From Ogataea parapolymorpha DL-1 (Eukaryota; Ascomycota; Pichiomycetes; Pichiales; Pichiaceae): 64,000 nt of DNA. The stretch is from positions 682,001 through 746,000 of the forward strand of contig NC_027860.1 of assembly GCF_000187245.1 (NCBI RefSeq), in the 5' to 3' direction. Of this stretch, positions 41,696 to 50,180 are shown piece after piece. Positions within the stretch are counted from its first letter, which is position 1; every line of letters starts with the position of its first letter. The notes under the pieces are model-generated. The model had not been told where the DNA came from. It searched no databases and saw only the letters and a list, made by a program, of their open reading frames with translations. Made by a program: the position numbers and the translations under genes.

Positions 41696-43882
41696 ATGGA
41701 ACTAGGGCCTTTCGTGGAGATGGATGATGCACAGGAGTCCGCAAGCCCCACCCCCACAAACAAGGCCTCGCCCTCGTTCGAGGACTGCCACAGGGCCCGC
41801 AGCCATGCCTCTTCGGTCTCGTCCGTGTCCACGCCGCTCCCAAAACACAAACTGTCGGTCGATATTCCCCGCCTCCCGGACGATAACGCGTACGAGGTGA
41901 TCAATAACACTTCGTCCCTGCGCACCTCCGCAATGGCCATTCCCGAGCGGCCGCGCCCGTCTGGAGCGTCGAATTTGTCCACGAGCACAGCCTCGTCAAC
42001 AGCCTCGATCCCGCTTAAAATCAAAAAGTCCACGCCCGCAAACCCAGAGACAACAAAGACGGACGCTGTTTCTCTGTCGTTCAACCAGGGAGACGGCCTA
42101 GGAGACACAGACGGGTCGATGAACGGCGACGGAGACCAGGTGAGCCACGAATCGGCCAATGAGCAGCCTGCCACGCCCGTTCCGCAGCCAAATGCCACTT
42201 TCATGTCTAGCATCAAAAGTCTTGCGTCCATTTCCAGACAGCAAGAGGCAGAGACAACCACCGACACAGCTTCCACTCTGGGCACTCCATTACGCAGTCA
42301 ATCGGACGACAACACGAAAAAGGACGGCGAGGACGAAGGCAAGCTCGAACACGTGGTCAATGGCCACACCGAGATGCTCAGCTACCGCCGGTCGTCTCGC
42401 CGAGCAAAAAGCAGCAGCATCTCGTCTTTACCAAAAACGCCCCTCACAGAGGCCTCCAACGACAGTTTTGACCGGTCGCCAGCAGAGTTCTCCAACAAGC
42501 TGTACACTGACGAAAAGTATCTGGACACACAGTACCGTTACGCTTCGTTGACGCGGAATGTCGAGTTTCACGAGCTCTTCAAGAACATCCCGGACAACGA
42601 GCGGCTTCTTGACGACTTCAGCTGTGCTCTGAGCCGCGAAATCCTTCTCCAAGGTCGACTTTACGTTTCCGAGCACTATCTCTGCTTCAACTCCAACCTG
42701 CTCGGCTGGGTGACGAGCTTGGTGATTTCTCACGACGAGGTGGTCCATTTTGAGCGCAAATCGACGGCCGGGCTGTTTCCAAACGGGATAGTCATTGAGA
42801 CCAGGGATGGCAAGCACACTTTCGCGAGCTTCATCTCGCGCGACTCGACGTTGAACTTTCTGGAGACCGTGTGGTCGAAATCTGTGGCTCTGAGTAAAGC
42901 CAAGAACGAACAGTCGCGCGCTCTGGACCTGATCGAGAGCAATCTGGCTGCGCCGGCGATCCAGCAGCTTTCGGAGGACGATGTCTTTACCATCGACGAG
43001 AACGGTCCGTTGATGGATGGAGAGACAGAAGAGGAGGTGGTGGCCAGTCCTGTTTATAGAAACGAGGGCCCCGACAAGCACAGCGCCACAGAGTGCAGCT
43101 ACGAGCCCGAGGCGCATGGCGAGTCGATCATTTTGGATCAAGTTTTTGATGCGCCGATGGGCGTGGTGTTCAACGTTCTTTTTGGCGAAAAAATCACATT
43201 CCATAAGCACATCATGGAGTTGAGCGACGGGTACAATTTCAGTGACTATGGGCCATTTAAGGAGAACGAAAACGAGGAGCTAGTGCGCAAGTTTGAGTAC
43301 GAAAAAAAGCTCAACAACTCGATTGGTCCGAAGTCGGCCAAGGTGGAGGCGTCTGAACTCATCCAGCACAAAGATTTCAACGAGTACGTGGAAGTGGTGA
43401 GCACCACGTGCACACCAAATGTCCCCAGCGGGACTGCTTTCCACGTTGTCACGAGGTACATTTTTACATGGGCTGAAAAAAGCCAGACACGGCTGAAAAT
43501 CAGCTACAAAATAGTGTGGACCGGGTCGAGCTGGATTAAGGGAGTTATTGAGAAAAGCACAAAGTCGGGACAGCAAAGAACAGCCGACCTGATTGGCGAG
43601 GAGCTAGAAAAGATTCTTCCAGAGATCCAGACGGGCAGGCCCACAGACAGCGAGGAGACAGAGGAGGAACCGCAAGAGACTCTTACAGAGCCCGTTTCGC
43701 AGCAGCCGGCGAGATACGTTCTCGTTTTGGAGCAAGTGGCCGGAAACTGGCTTGCAATACTGGTGACTTTTATTCTGCTATTGCAGCTATATTTCCTGTA
43801 CAGGATGAAGTGTCTCAGCGAAAAGGTGGCGGAAAGCATCGAGCTCAACGTTGAGCTTCTGAGACGCATTGCGGAGCACTAG
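41696..43882 (+). CDS. LAM/Ltc1-family sterol transfer protein (GRAM + VASt + TM)
   Basis: The product is 728 aa from the ATG at 41696 (an in-frame GTG at 41666 is not needed). A long Ser/Thr-rich disordered N-terminus (1-265) precedes a GRAM domain (~282-395: GRLYVSEHYLCFNSNLLGW, VIETRDGKHTF). One VASt/StART-like domain spans ~464-640, and a C-terminal membrane anchor ~681-702 (LAILVTFILLLQLYFLY). These ER-anchored proteins move sterols at membrane contact sites. A single VASt domain fits Lam5 or Lam6/Ltc1 rather than Lam2/Ysp2 or Lam4. Confidence 0.85.
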   Translation: MELGPFVEMDDAQESASPTPTNKASPSFEDCHRARSHASSVSSVSTPLPKHKLSVDIPRLPDDNAYEVINNTSSLRTSAMAIPERPRPSGASNLSTSTASSTASIPLKIKKSTPANPETTKTDAVSLSFNQGDGLGDTDGSMNGDGDQVSHESANEQPATPVPQPNATFMSSIKSLASISRQQEAETTTDTASTLGTPLRSQSDDNTKKDGEDEGKLEHVVNGHTEMLSYRRSSRRAKSSSISSLPKTPLTEASNDSFDRSPAEFSNKLYTDEKYLDTQYRYASLTRNVEFHELFKNIPDNERLLDDFSCALSREILLQGRLYVSEHYLCFNSNLLGWVTSLVISHDEVVHFERKSTAGLFPNGIVIETRDGKHTFASFISRDSTLNFLETVWSKSVALSKAKNEQSRALDLIESNLAAPAIQQLSEDDVFTIDENGPLMDGETEEEVVASPVYRNEGPDKHSATECSYEPEAHGESIILDQVFDAPMGVVFNVLFGEKITFHKHIMELSDGYNFSDYGPFKENENEELVRKFEYEKKLNNSIGPKSAKVEASELIQHKDFNEYVEVVSTTCTPNVPSGTAFHVVTRYIFTWAEKSQTRLKISYKIVWTGSSWIKGVIEKSTKSGQQRTADLIGEELEKILPEIQTGRPTDSEETEEEPQETLTEPVSQQPARYVLVLEQVAGNWLAILVTFILLLQLYFLYRMKCLSEKVAESIELNVELLRRIAEH

Positions 43883-43896
43883 GCTATATACAGAGG

Positions 43897-44643
43897 CTAA
43901 GCTCCCGGGGCAAAGCCGATGTTGTTTGTGTCTGGCGACGGCTGTTCGTTCTCGATGATTTCGCAGTCGTCGATGGTATGTACAGCGATCTTGTCGTTTT
44001 TGTCGTTTAATTCGAACACAAAGATGCCTGTGAGCACACGTTCGATGGAGTTGTCATTGAGTTTGGTCAGGTTTTGGAGAGGCAGTTTCAGGTGCAGCAG
44101 GCTGTTGGTGTCCAGATTGTATGCGCCGAGCCTGGCGTCGGCGGTTTTGTTATCGTGGAGATGGAGACACCCGTTGAGACAGGTGCGCCATTTGATGGTG
44201 ATTTTGGTGGTGTATGGGGACAATTCTGGAGACTCTTCGAAATCCAACAGGTTGTTGTTGATCGAGAGATTGACAAGGTCTGTGTTGGACAGCGACCGTC
44301 TTGCCTCCTTGATGTTCATATGAGTAATGTGCAATTTTGCTTCTGGGTTCAAGAAAAACGAGGTCACCAGTAGTTGCAGTGTCTTGAATGTGGTGTTGTA
44401 AAGTAGCACTCCTCTAATAACGGGTATATGTGGTTTCTGGGCGGGAAGCAGTCTCAGAACGATATCCTGGGCCAGAAATTCCTGCGGAAGGTTGTGTTGC
44501 AAAAGATGGGGCACCTTGAGCTGGAGCATTTGGATAATAGTTCCCAGATTTGCTTTCCGCGGACTGTCGGGAACAGGGAACCTCGGCTGGCGGCTAGCCA
44601 GAAAGTTGAGCTGACCAGAGCGGAAAGGCGCAAAGATTCTCAT
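43897..44643 (-). CDS. Uncharacterised, probably mitochondrial protein
   Basis: The product is 248 aa. The N-terminus is basic and free of acidic residues at first (MRIFAPFRSGQLNFLASRQPR), suggesting mitochondrial targeting. The C-terminal two thirds are strand-rich, with the pattern TTKITIKWRTCLNG, VLTGIFVFELNDKNDKIAVHTIDDCEIIE, which looks like an NTF2/SnoaL-like cone fold ending in an H-T-I-D-D-C-E strand. A yeast protein of this type and size is YPL107W, but I cannot confirm orthology. Its stop codon lies 14 bp from that of the LAM-type gene. Confidence 0.65.
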   Translation of the reverse strand: MRIFAPFRSGQLNFLASRQPRFPVPDSPRKANLGTIIQMLQLKVPHLLQHNLPQEFLAQDIVLRLLPAQKPHIPVIRGVLLYNTTFKTLQLLVTSFFLNPEAKLHITHMNIKEARRSLSNTDLVNLSINNNLLDFEESPELSPYTTKITIKWRTCLNGCLHLHDNKTADARLGAYNLDTNSLLHLKLPLQNLTKLNDNSIERVLTGIFVFELNDKNDKIAVHTIDDCEIIENEQPSPDTNNIGFAPGA

Positions 44644-44733
44644 TTAAATAGACACACTGTTAATCATCCAGATTCAAGAATAAATACTAAATTAATTTAA
44701 TTAAAATAATTTTTGGCATTTTAATTATTTCTC

Positions 44734-46566
44734 ATGTCGCTTGTTTACGATTCGGCAGATCCTGAGCTGCCGAATTTGCCAGAGTCGGCCCATTGGTCAG
44801 ACTCAGACTACGCGAGCGACGACGGATCCGGGCCCAGCACGGACTCTGTGCCGTTTTCGAGCGAGACGGGCCAGATAGATATAAATCACAAGTCCGACAG
44901 CGACTCGCCTCGTACGGTCTCGCAGCCCACTCAGGAACACCAGAAGGCGGCTGGTCCGCACGTGACGGTGCCAAGACCCAACCACAGACGGAAACACAAG
45001 GCCAGGTCGCGCAAATACGCCGGCAGCGGAACAAAGAAGGAACGCACTGGCTGGGAGCCAGGAATCGACGTCCGGACAACAAACGTGGTCATGAATACGC
45101 CGGGGTCCTGGGTCGTGGTGACAGATTACTCGCCGGACAGATATAGAGTGACGCACTACGAGGTTGTCTCCGAAACAGGCGCCGACGACGACGCTCTGGA
45201 TCTCCAGCTGTTGTATGCAGAGGGCAAACAAGACCCCGATCCAGAGGCTGTTGAGGCGCAACTGAAGGAGTACAGAAAGCGCGCAGCGCAGTCGAAGCTG
45301 GCGTTTGAGCGTGGAGTGAAAAATCGGCCTCTGTGGTCGCACGTCAGATGGATCAACGTCAACGGGCTCTCGTGGGAGGCCATTTCGACGATAGGCAAGC
45401 ATTACAATCTTCACAGACTATCCATAGAGGATATGATTGACATTCCGCAGCGCACGAAGGTCGATTTGTACCCGAACCACCTGTTTACGGTGCTTCCCCT
45501 GATAAAGGTGGTCAGAACAAACCGTCCGCGAGAATCCGCTGGAAACCGCCATGTTTCGGCCGACGACTCGAAATCGCTGCGCTCACGAGCCTCGTCTGTG
45601 CACACGGTGGACATGACGCTTTCTGAGCGAATCAGCGACGAGAGAAAGATGCGAAAGCTGTCAGACATCAATTTCAGGTCTCTTCGCGACGAGCGCAAGA
45701 AAAGCCGCAAAATGCGCAACCTCGAAATCCGCAGACCGTTGAACAGCAAGGGCCTTGCTGTTGGGATCGAGCAGGTCTCGATTTTCCTCACGGACGACAA
45801 CACAGTAATTACCTTTTTCGAGCATTCGGCAGGAGACATCACCAAGGCCATTCTGACTCGTCTGGCGGCCAAGGACACGCTGCTGCGCACAAGCGACGAG
45901 GCCTCGATTCTGTTCCATTCCATTCTTGACGCAATAGTCGATCTCGTCTACCCCGTGACGTCTGCCTACGACCAACGCCTAAACGAGATAGAGCTGGACA
46001 TTCTGACCAATCCAACCATCTCGCACACCCAGGAATTGCATTTAATGATCAACGAGCTGGCCAACCTCAAGTCGCGCATCATGCCAGCCTGCAACCTGAT
46101 CCATCAGATGAGAGAGGTGACCAATTTCCGCAAGTTCATGTCTGAAAACAGCGTTTTGTACATGAACGATATATACGACCATCTGGTGTCATACGTGGAC
46201 GACATTGAGTCGATGTCGAGGACGATCGAAAACCTAGTGAACCTAATCTTTAACACGTTGTCAGTGGAGACCAACAACTCCATGAAACAGCTGTCTTTGG
46301 TGACTGTGATCTTCCTTCCGCTCAGCTTCTGGGCAGGCTATTTTGGCATGAATTTCGACAGGTTCGGGAACCTGGAAAAAGGAGTTGGGTTCTACTGGAA
46401 AGTGACCATTCCGTTTACGTTTGGGCTCATTCTGCTGGTGATGTGGCGCGATATCTTTAAAAAAGTGGACTACTCAAGAAAATACGTCACACGGGTAATG
46501 GCCGATTTCGCCATAGACAGAGCAGAGAAAAAGAGAAAGCTACGGCGCAGGAAAAACCTGGTTTAA
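44734..46566 (+). CDS. CorA-family divalent-cation (Mg2+) transporter
   Basis: The product is 610 aa. A disordered acidic N-terminus and a basic patch (PNHRRKHKARSRKYAG) precede the CorA cytosolic domain (WINVNGLSWEAISTIGKHY, LHRLSIEDMIDIPQRTKVD) and a long stalk helix. Two C-terminal membrane helices follow: ~516-537 ending in YFGMNF (the GMN selectivity signature), and ~553-576. A basic tail ends the protein. It is related to Alr1/Alr2 and Mnr2 of S. cerevisiae but 250-350 residues shorter, mainly at the N-terminus, so plasma-membrane versus vacuolar location is open. Confidence 0.88.
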   Translation: MSLVYDSADPELPNLPESAHWSDSDYASDDGSGPSTDSVPFSSETGQIDINHKSDSDSPRTVSQPTQEHQKAAGPHVTVPRPNHRRKHKARSRKYAGSGTKKERTGWEPGIDVRTTNVVMNTPGSWVVVTDYSPDRYRVTHYEVVSETGADDDALDLQLLYAEGKQDPDPEAVEAQLKEYRKRAAQSKLAFERGVKNRPLWSHVRWINVNGLSWEAISTIGKHYNLHRLSIEDMIDIPQRTKVDLYPNHLFTVLPLIKVVRTNRPRESAGNRHVSADDSKSLRSRASSVHTVDMTLSERISDERKMRKLSDINFRSLRDERKKSRKMRNLEIRRPLNSKGLAVGIEQVSIFLTDDNTVITFFEHSAGDITKAILTRLAAKDTLLRTSDEASILFHSILDAIVDLVYPVTSAYDQRLNEIELDILTNPTISHTQELHLMINELANLKSRIMPACNLIHQMREVTNFRKFMSENSVLYMNDIYDHLVSYVDDIESMSRTIENLVNLIFNTLSVETNNSMKQLSLVTVIFLPLSFWAGYFGMNFDRFGNLEKGVGFYWKVTIPFTFGLILLVMWRDIFKKVDYSRKYVTRVMADFAIDRAEKKRKLRRRKNLV

Positions 46567-46601
46567 TGTCATTTTCGTCATTCATTAGCGTTAGATAGTC
46601 C

Positions 46602-47876
46602 TCACCTTGTATGCTTCATACCGCACATTTCATCAAACTCGTCGCACCAGGATCCAACCAACCCGTCGTTGGTCTCATACGAAAAAGTGAGCGAAGGAGG
46701 CGCCTGTGTATCGAAGATAGAGTAAGCTGTTCCGACGGAATCGGGAATGGGACGGATGTCCACAGCACGTAGCGGGGCGCCCACGTAAGAAGCCTGCTTC
46801 TGATCCTCCAACATCTCGACCCGGTACTCGGGCTCGGTATCGAACATGAAGAACTCGCCTCCCAAAACATCGTCGTCGCGCACAGATGCAACAGCCGGAT
46901 CGGACTGAACGGCAAACTCCTGTTGACGTCTAGTAAGCTCCAGCTTGTACTCTTGGTCAAGGGTAAAGCCCTTGGTAGGGCCTTCTCTGTTGAGCAGCTC
47001 TAGACCACCGTCTAGATCTCTTTCAACCATAAAACACTCCACAATCGCCTTGAACGAGACCTGGTTAATGCTTGGGTAGTAGTCGTAAAGGAACTCCTTC
47101 GACTTGAGGAAGTTCACAAAGTTCACGTCGTTGGTGTCTGCTTTGCGGAACGGACACTTGCCGAACAACGTGAACAGCAACGTGATGGCCAGAGACCATG
47201 AGTCGGCACCTTTGGCGTCGTACCACTCGCCCTTCTGACGAAGAGCCTCTGGAGCCATGTATTTCTCCGTGCCCACGTTGAAGTCTCTGCATTTGCCTGC
47301 GTAAGTGGCAAGACCCCAATCACACAGCTTGATGCTGCCGTCTCTCATCAGCAAAACGTTCTCGGGCTTGATGTCCCTGTGATACACGCCACGGGAGTAG
47401 GCGTAACGCATAACATCAGCCAGCTGATTGACAAGACTCAGAAACATCTGCGGGTTGGTCTGGTACTCAACACCCAGAGGCGACTGTGTGTGGATGGCGT
47501 CGTACAGGTCGCCGCCCGGAACGTACTCCAGAACCAGGACAATGTACTTCTTGGTCTCAAAGCTCTCCAGGAGCTGGCAAACGTTCGGATGATACCCCAG
47601 CTTGCGCATGATGGAGATCTCGTGTCTGGCCATGAAGGAAATACCGGGGATCGTTTTTTTCAACGCCTTGACGGCCACCTTGGTGTTGTCCACCATGTTG
47701 AGCGCACACGTGACCTGACCGAACGACCCGTTCTGCAAGTTCGACAAGAACTTGTACTTGTTCTTGAGGTACGAGCCTTTCTCGTACGCAAGATATTCGT
47801 CCATGGTTGCCTGCAAGTCCTGCGACAGCAGCTTGAGCTGGGAGTCCACCTTGTCTGAGAGGACCGTCGATGTCAT
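46602..47876 (-). CDS. Ser/Thr protein kinase, Ksp1/Sks1/Vhs1-like
   Basis: The product is 424 aa. The kinase domain spans ~40-310: a divergent Gly-loop LQNGSFGQV, AVKALKK, YHRDIKPENVLL near 165, and a DWG in place of DFG (LCDWGLATYAGK), which is also seen in Ksp1. The activation end is GTEKYMAPEAL. The C-terminal ~110 residues are acidic and lack the long tails of Ksp1 (1,029 aa). The related kinases act in nutrient signalling and filamentous growth. The exact orthologue is not determined. Confidence 0.82.
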   Translation of the reverse strand: MTSTVLSDKVDSQLKLLSQDLQATMDEYLAYEKGSYLKNKYKFLSNLQNGSFGQVTCALNMVDNTKVAVKALKKTIPGISFMARHEISIMRKLGYHPNVCQLLESFETKKYIVLVLEYVPGGDLYDAIHTQSPLGVEYQTNPQMFLSLVNQLADVMRYAYSRGVYHRDIKPENVLLMRDGSIKLCDWGLATYAGKCRDFNVGTEKYMAPEALRQKGEWYDAKGADSWSLAITLLFTLFGKCPFRKADTNDVNFVNFLKSKEFLYDYYPSINQVSFKAIVECFMVERDLDGGLELLNREGPTKGFTLDQEYKLELTRRQQEFAVQSDPAVASVRDDDVLGGEFFMFDTEPEYRVEMLEDQKQASYVGAPLRAVDIRPIPDSVGTAYSIFDTQAPPSLTFSYETNDGLVGSWCDEFDEMCGMKHTR

Positions 47877-48109
47877 GTATATAAAGATGCCACTGATTCT
47901 ATAAGGAAAATGGATGACAGAGTGTTATAAAAATGGAGATAGATAAGCCTTTATATCTGGAGGCGGGGGGTGGGTCACAAGTGACAAGGGCCATGCAGCC
48001 CATGTCCGGGTAACTCTGGGGTTATTTTTCTGAGTCACCCTTATCAGAAGGTTCCAGCACTTTTTGACGTGATAAGCCACAGTTCGGCAAAGGATGTGTG
48101 TATATTAGA
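47877..48109. promoter_or_regulatory. 5' region of the kinase gene
   Basis: This 233-bp region holds GATAAG/CTTATC motifs (47943, 48043, 48071), a GGCGGGGGGTGGG run near 47965, and TGACAAG/GTCACCC boxes. No gene is present. Confidence 0.35.
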
Positions 48110-48739
48110 TTATAGAGGGTCACCTAGATAACCGATTGTGGCGAGCACGAACGCGGCTCCAGAGATGAGCGACGAGTACGAGTAGCCGAGCTTGAGCGAT
48201 TGCAGTTTCGAGATCGTTTCTGTCTTGAGCTCGAGCTCCTGGAACTGCTCGTCCTCAGCCGGTTCCTCCCGGACGGCGTCGGACTCGGTTCCCAGGTCGT
48301 TGTAGACGCTGTTGTCGAGCGGCGACGTCAAATCGTCTGTTTTGCTGGTCTTGGCCGGCAGGGGGCCCAAGTCGCGTTTCTGCGGGGATTGGAAAATTTG
48401 GAGTTCCAGTGGCAAAACGCCGTAACAGTAGTAGGCTGCGCAGAGCGGTGCTCCCAGGGCGGCGTAGATCAGGTATGGGTGTTTGCCTGTGACAGGGGAC
48501 CGTGTGTATGCCATCGTGAAGAGCACCGAGGCCGCGGTGCCAAAGACAGCGAGGATCGAGCGCACTTGCACGAGCAAGCAACGGAATCTTTTGCGCAGCT
48601 CTTGCGAGTCGAGGATGCTCAGCTTGGTGGAGCTAATCAGATCAGGCACGGCGTTATATGCTGCGAGGCCGAAGCTGGACGTGGCCAGGCCAAGCGAGCC
48701 AATGCCCACGAGTTTGACGATCTTGAGACAACTAACCAT
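48110..48739 (-). CDS. ATG33: Mitophagy protein Atg33
   Basis: The product is 209 aa from the first ATG at 48739 (MVSCLKIVKLVGIGSLGLAT). Four hydrophobic segments are present (~5-30, ~62-82, ~92-112, ~188-207). The ordered blocks CLKI.K.IGIGSLGL, ...AVFGTAASVLF, TGKHPYLIYAALGAPL and a C-terminal membrane helix mirror S. cerevisiae Atg33 (197 aa). It is an outer mitochondrial membrane protein needed for stationary-phase mitophagy. The middle loop is Glu/Ser-rich. Orthology is judged by eye. Confidence 0.72.
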   Translation of the reverse strand: MVSCLKIVKLVGIGSLGLATSSFGLAAYNAVPDLISSTKLSILDSQELRKRFRCLLVQVRSILAVFGTAASVLFTMAYTRSPVTGKHPYLIYAALGAPLCAAYYCYGVLPLELQIFQSPQKRDLGPLPAKTSKTDDLTSPLDNSVYNDLGTESDAVREEPAEDEQFQELELKTETISKLQSLKLGYSYSSLISGAAFVLATIGYLGDPL

Positions 48740-48862
48740 TTGTAATAAATAAACAAAAAACCCGTGCACGGAGCTAATCCAGTTATTTTTCTCTTGTGGC
48801 GCATCGGCTTCCACCACAAAGGCCGCTTATCAACACGTTGAAAATCTTATCCCTGTAATATT

Positions 48863-49807
48863 ATGTCCACACCTTCGTTTACTCTCGCGCGGACCGGCGA
48901 CAAGATCCCTGCCATTGCGTTTGGCAGCGGCACCAAGCACCAGAAAAAGAAGAAGGGCGACCCTGTCCTCAAGGACTCCGTCGACGAGTCGCTCGTCGAC
49001 ATCATCAAATTTGCGCTCACGGAGGGCAAATTCACCCACCTGGACACGGCAGAGGTGTACACGACCCGCATTGAGGTCGGTAAGGCGATTGCCGAGTCGG
49101 GAGTCCCCCGCAACAAGCTCTGGATCACCGACAAATGGAACCAGGGCTGGGGAGGCAGACACCGGTCGACGACTCCGTCGGGGCCATACGAGTCGCTGGT
49201 CAAGGGCCTGGAGCTCATGAAGATCGACTACGTGGACCTGTTTTTGATCCATGCGCCATTTTTCGGCGAAGACGCCAACGAGGTCACTGTCGAAGAGGCC
49301 TGGAGGCAGATGGAACGGCTGGTCGATGAGGGCAAGGCTAGAAACATCGGAGTGTCCAACTTCGATGTTCCGGTGCTGCAAAAAATCCTCGCTTTTTGCA
49401 AGTACAAGCCGCAGGTCAACCAGATAGAGTACAATCCTTATCTACAGGAGCAGTCGCCCGGGATTGTGGAGTTTTGCAAGCGGAACGAGATCTTGGTAGA
49501 GGCCTTTTCGCCGCTGACGCCGATCGTCCCAACGAAGGTCACGGAGGGACCTTTGGATCCGGTTTTGAAAGAGCTGGAGTCGAAGTACGGCGTCACTAAC
49601 ACGCTGCTGCTGCTGAGATGGGTGTACCAGACAGGCATTTTGCCGATCACTACGTCGACTAACAAGGAGCGGCTGAAGGACATTACGAAGGTGTGGGAGT
49701 TTGAGCTGGAGCCCAGCGATGTGGAGAAGATCTCTGCCGCGGGAAAAAAATTCCACTATAGAGGCTTTTTCCAAGACTACTTTGAGAAGTACGACCAGGC
49801 CAGATAA
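48863..49807 (+). CDS. Aldo/keto reductase (AKR3-like)
   Basis: The product is 314 aa. It has the AKR (beta/alpha)8 pattern: the catalytic tetrad in HLDTAEVYT (Asp, Tyr), Lys in WITDKWNQ and His in LFLIHAPFF. Cofactor-side blocks are GVSNFDV, VNQIEYNPYLQ, and PITTSTNKERL at the NADPH-phosphate loop. It resembles S. cerevisiae YDL124W (312 aa), an NADPH-dependent alpha-keto amide/ester reductase. Acid/aldehyde substrates cannot be told from sequence. A perfect short hairpin lies just past the stop codon. Confidence 0.9.
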   Translation: MSTPSFTLARTGDKIPAIAFGSGTKHQKKKKGDPVLKDSVDESLVDIIKFALTEGKFTHLDTAEVYTTRIEVGKAIAESGVPRNKLWITDKWNQGWGGRHRSTTPSGPYESLVKGLELMKIDYVDLFLIHAPFFGEDANEVTVEEAWRQMERLVDEGKARNIGVSNFDVPVLQKILAFCKYKPQVNQIEYNPYLQEQSPGIVEFCKRNEILVEAFSPLTPIVPTKVTEGPLDPVLKELESKYGVTNTLLLLRWVYQTGILPITTSTNKERLKDITKVWEFELEPSDVEKISAAGKKFHYRGFFQDYFEKYDQAR

Positions 49808-50180
49808 ACACGGGGTGAAACCCCGCGGTTTCCGGAGATGCAGGTGCTGGTCGGAGTAGCCAAAACTGACATTACGTAAGCATCCCTAAGTTTTCCGACT
49901 CGGAATAGGTGGACCACAGTAGCTGGATTTTACCTTACAGCGAAAATAGCGGCCGTCCTATTGGCCCAAACGCATTTTAACGCACGCGCTCGCACCCCCA
50001 TTAATCATTCGGCGTACCTCATACGTACGAACCGCATAACAAGAAACGTAGCCCCTCCTGTTTTGGGCAACCGGGCCTATTGTGTCCTATTGTCCGCAAA
50101 TATCCACTCACGTTTCATGAAAAAAATTACCCTTGTATAAAAAAACAAACTTCCACCTGAACATTTTACTATCTTAGATT
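49808..50180 (+). promoter_or_regulatory. Promoter region of NDE1
   Basis: The 373-bp region starts with the hairpin CGGGGT-GAA-ACCCCG (49811-49825). It has a reverse CCAAT box (CCTATTGGCCC near 49950, a HAP-complex type site that would suit a respiratory gene) and a TATAAAA at 50136-50142, about 40 bp before the ATG. No other gene is seen. Confidence 0.5.
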
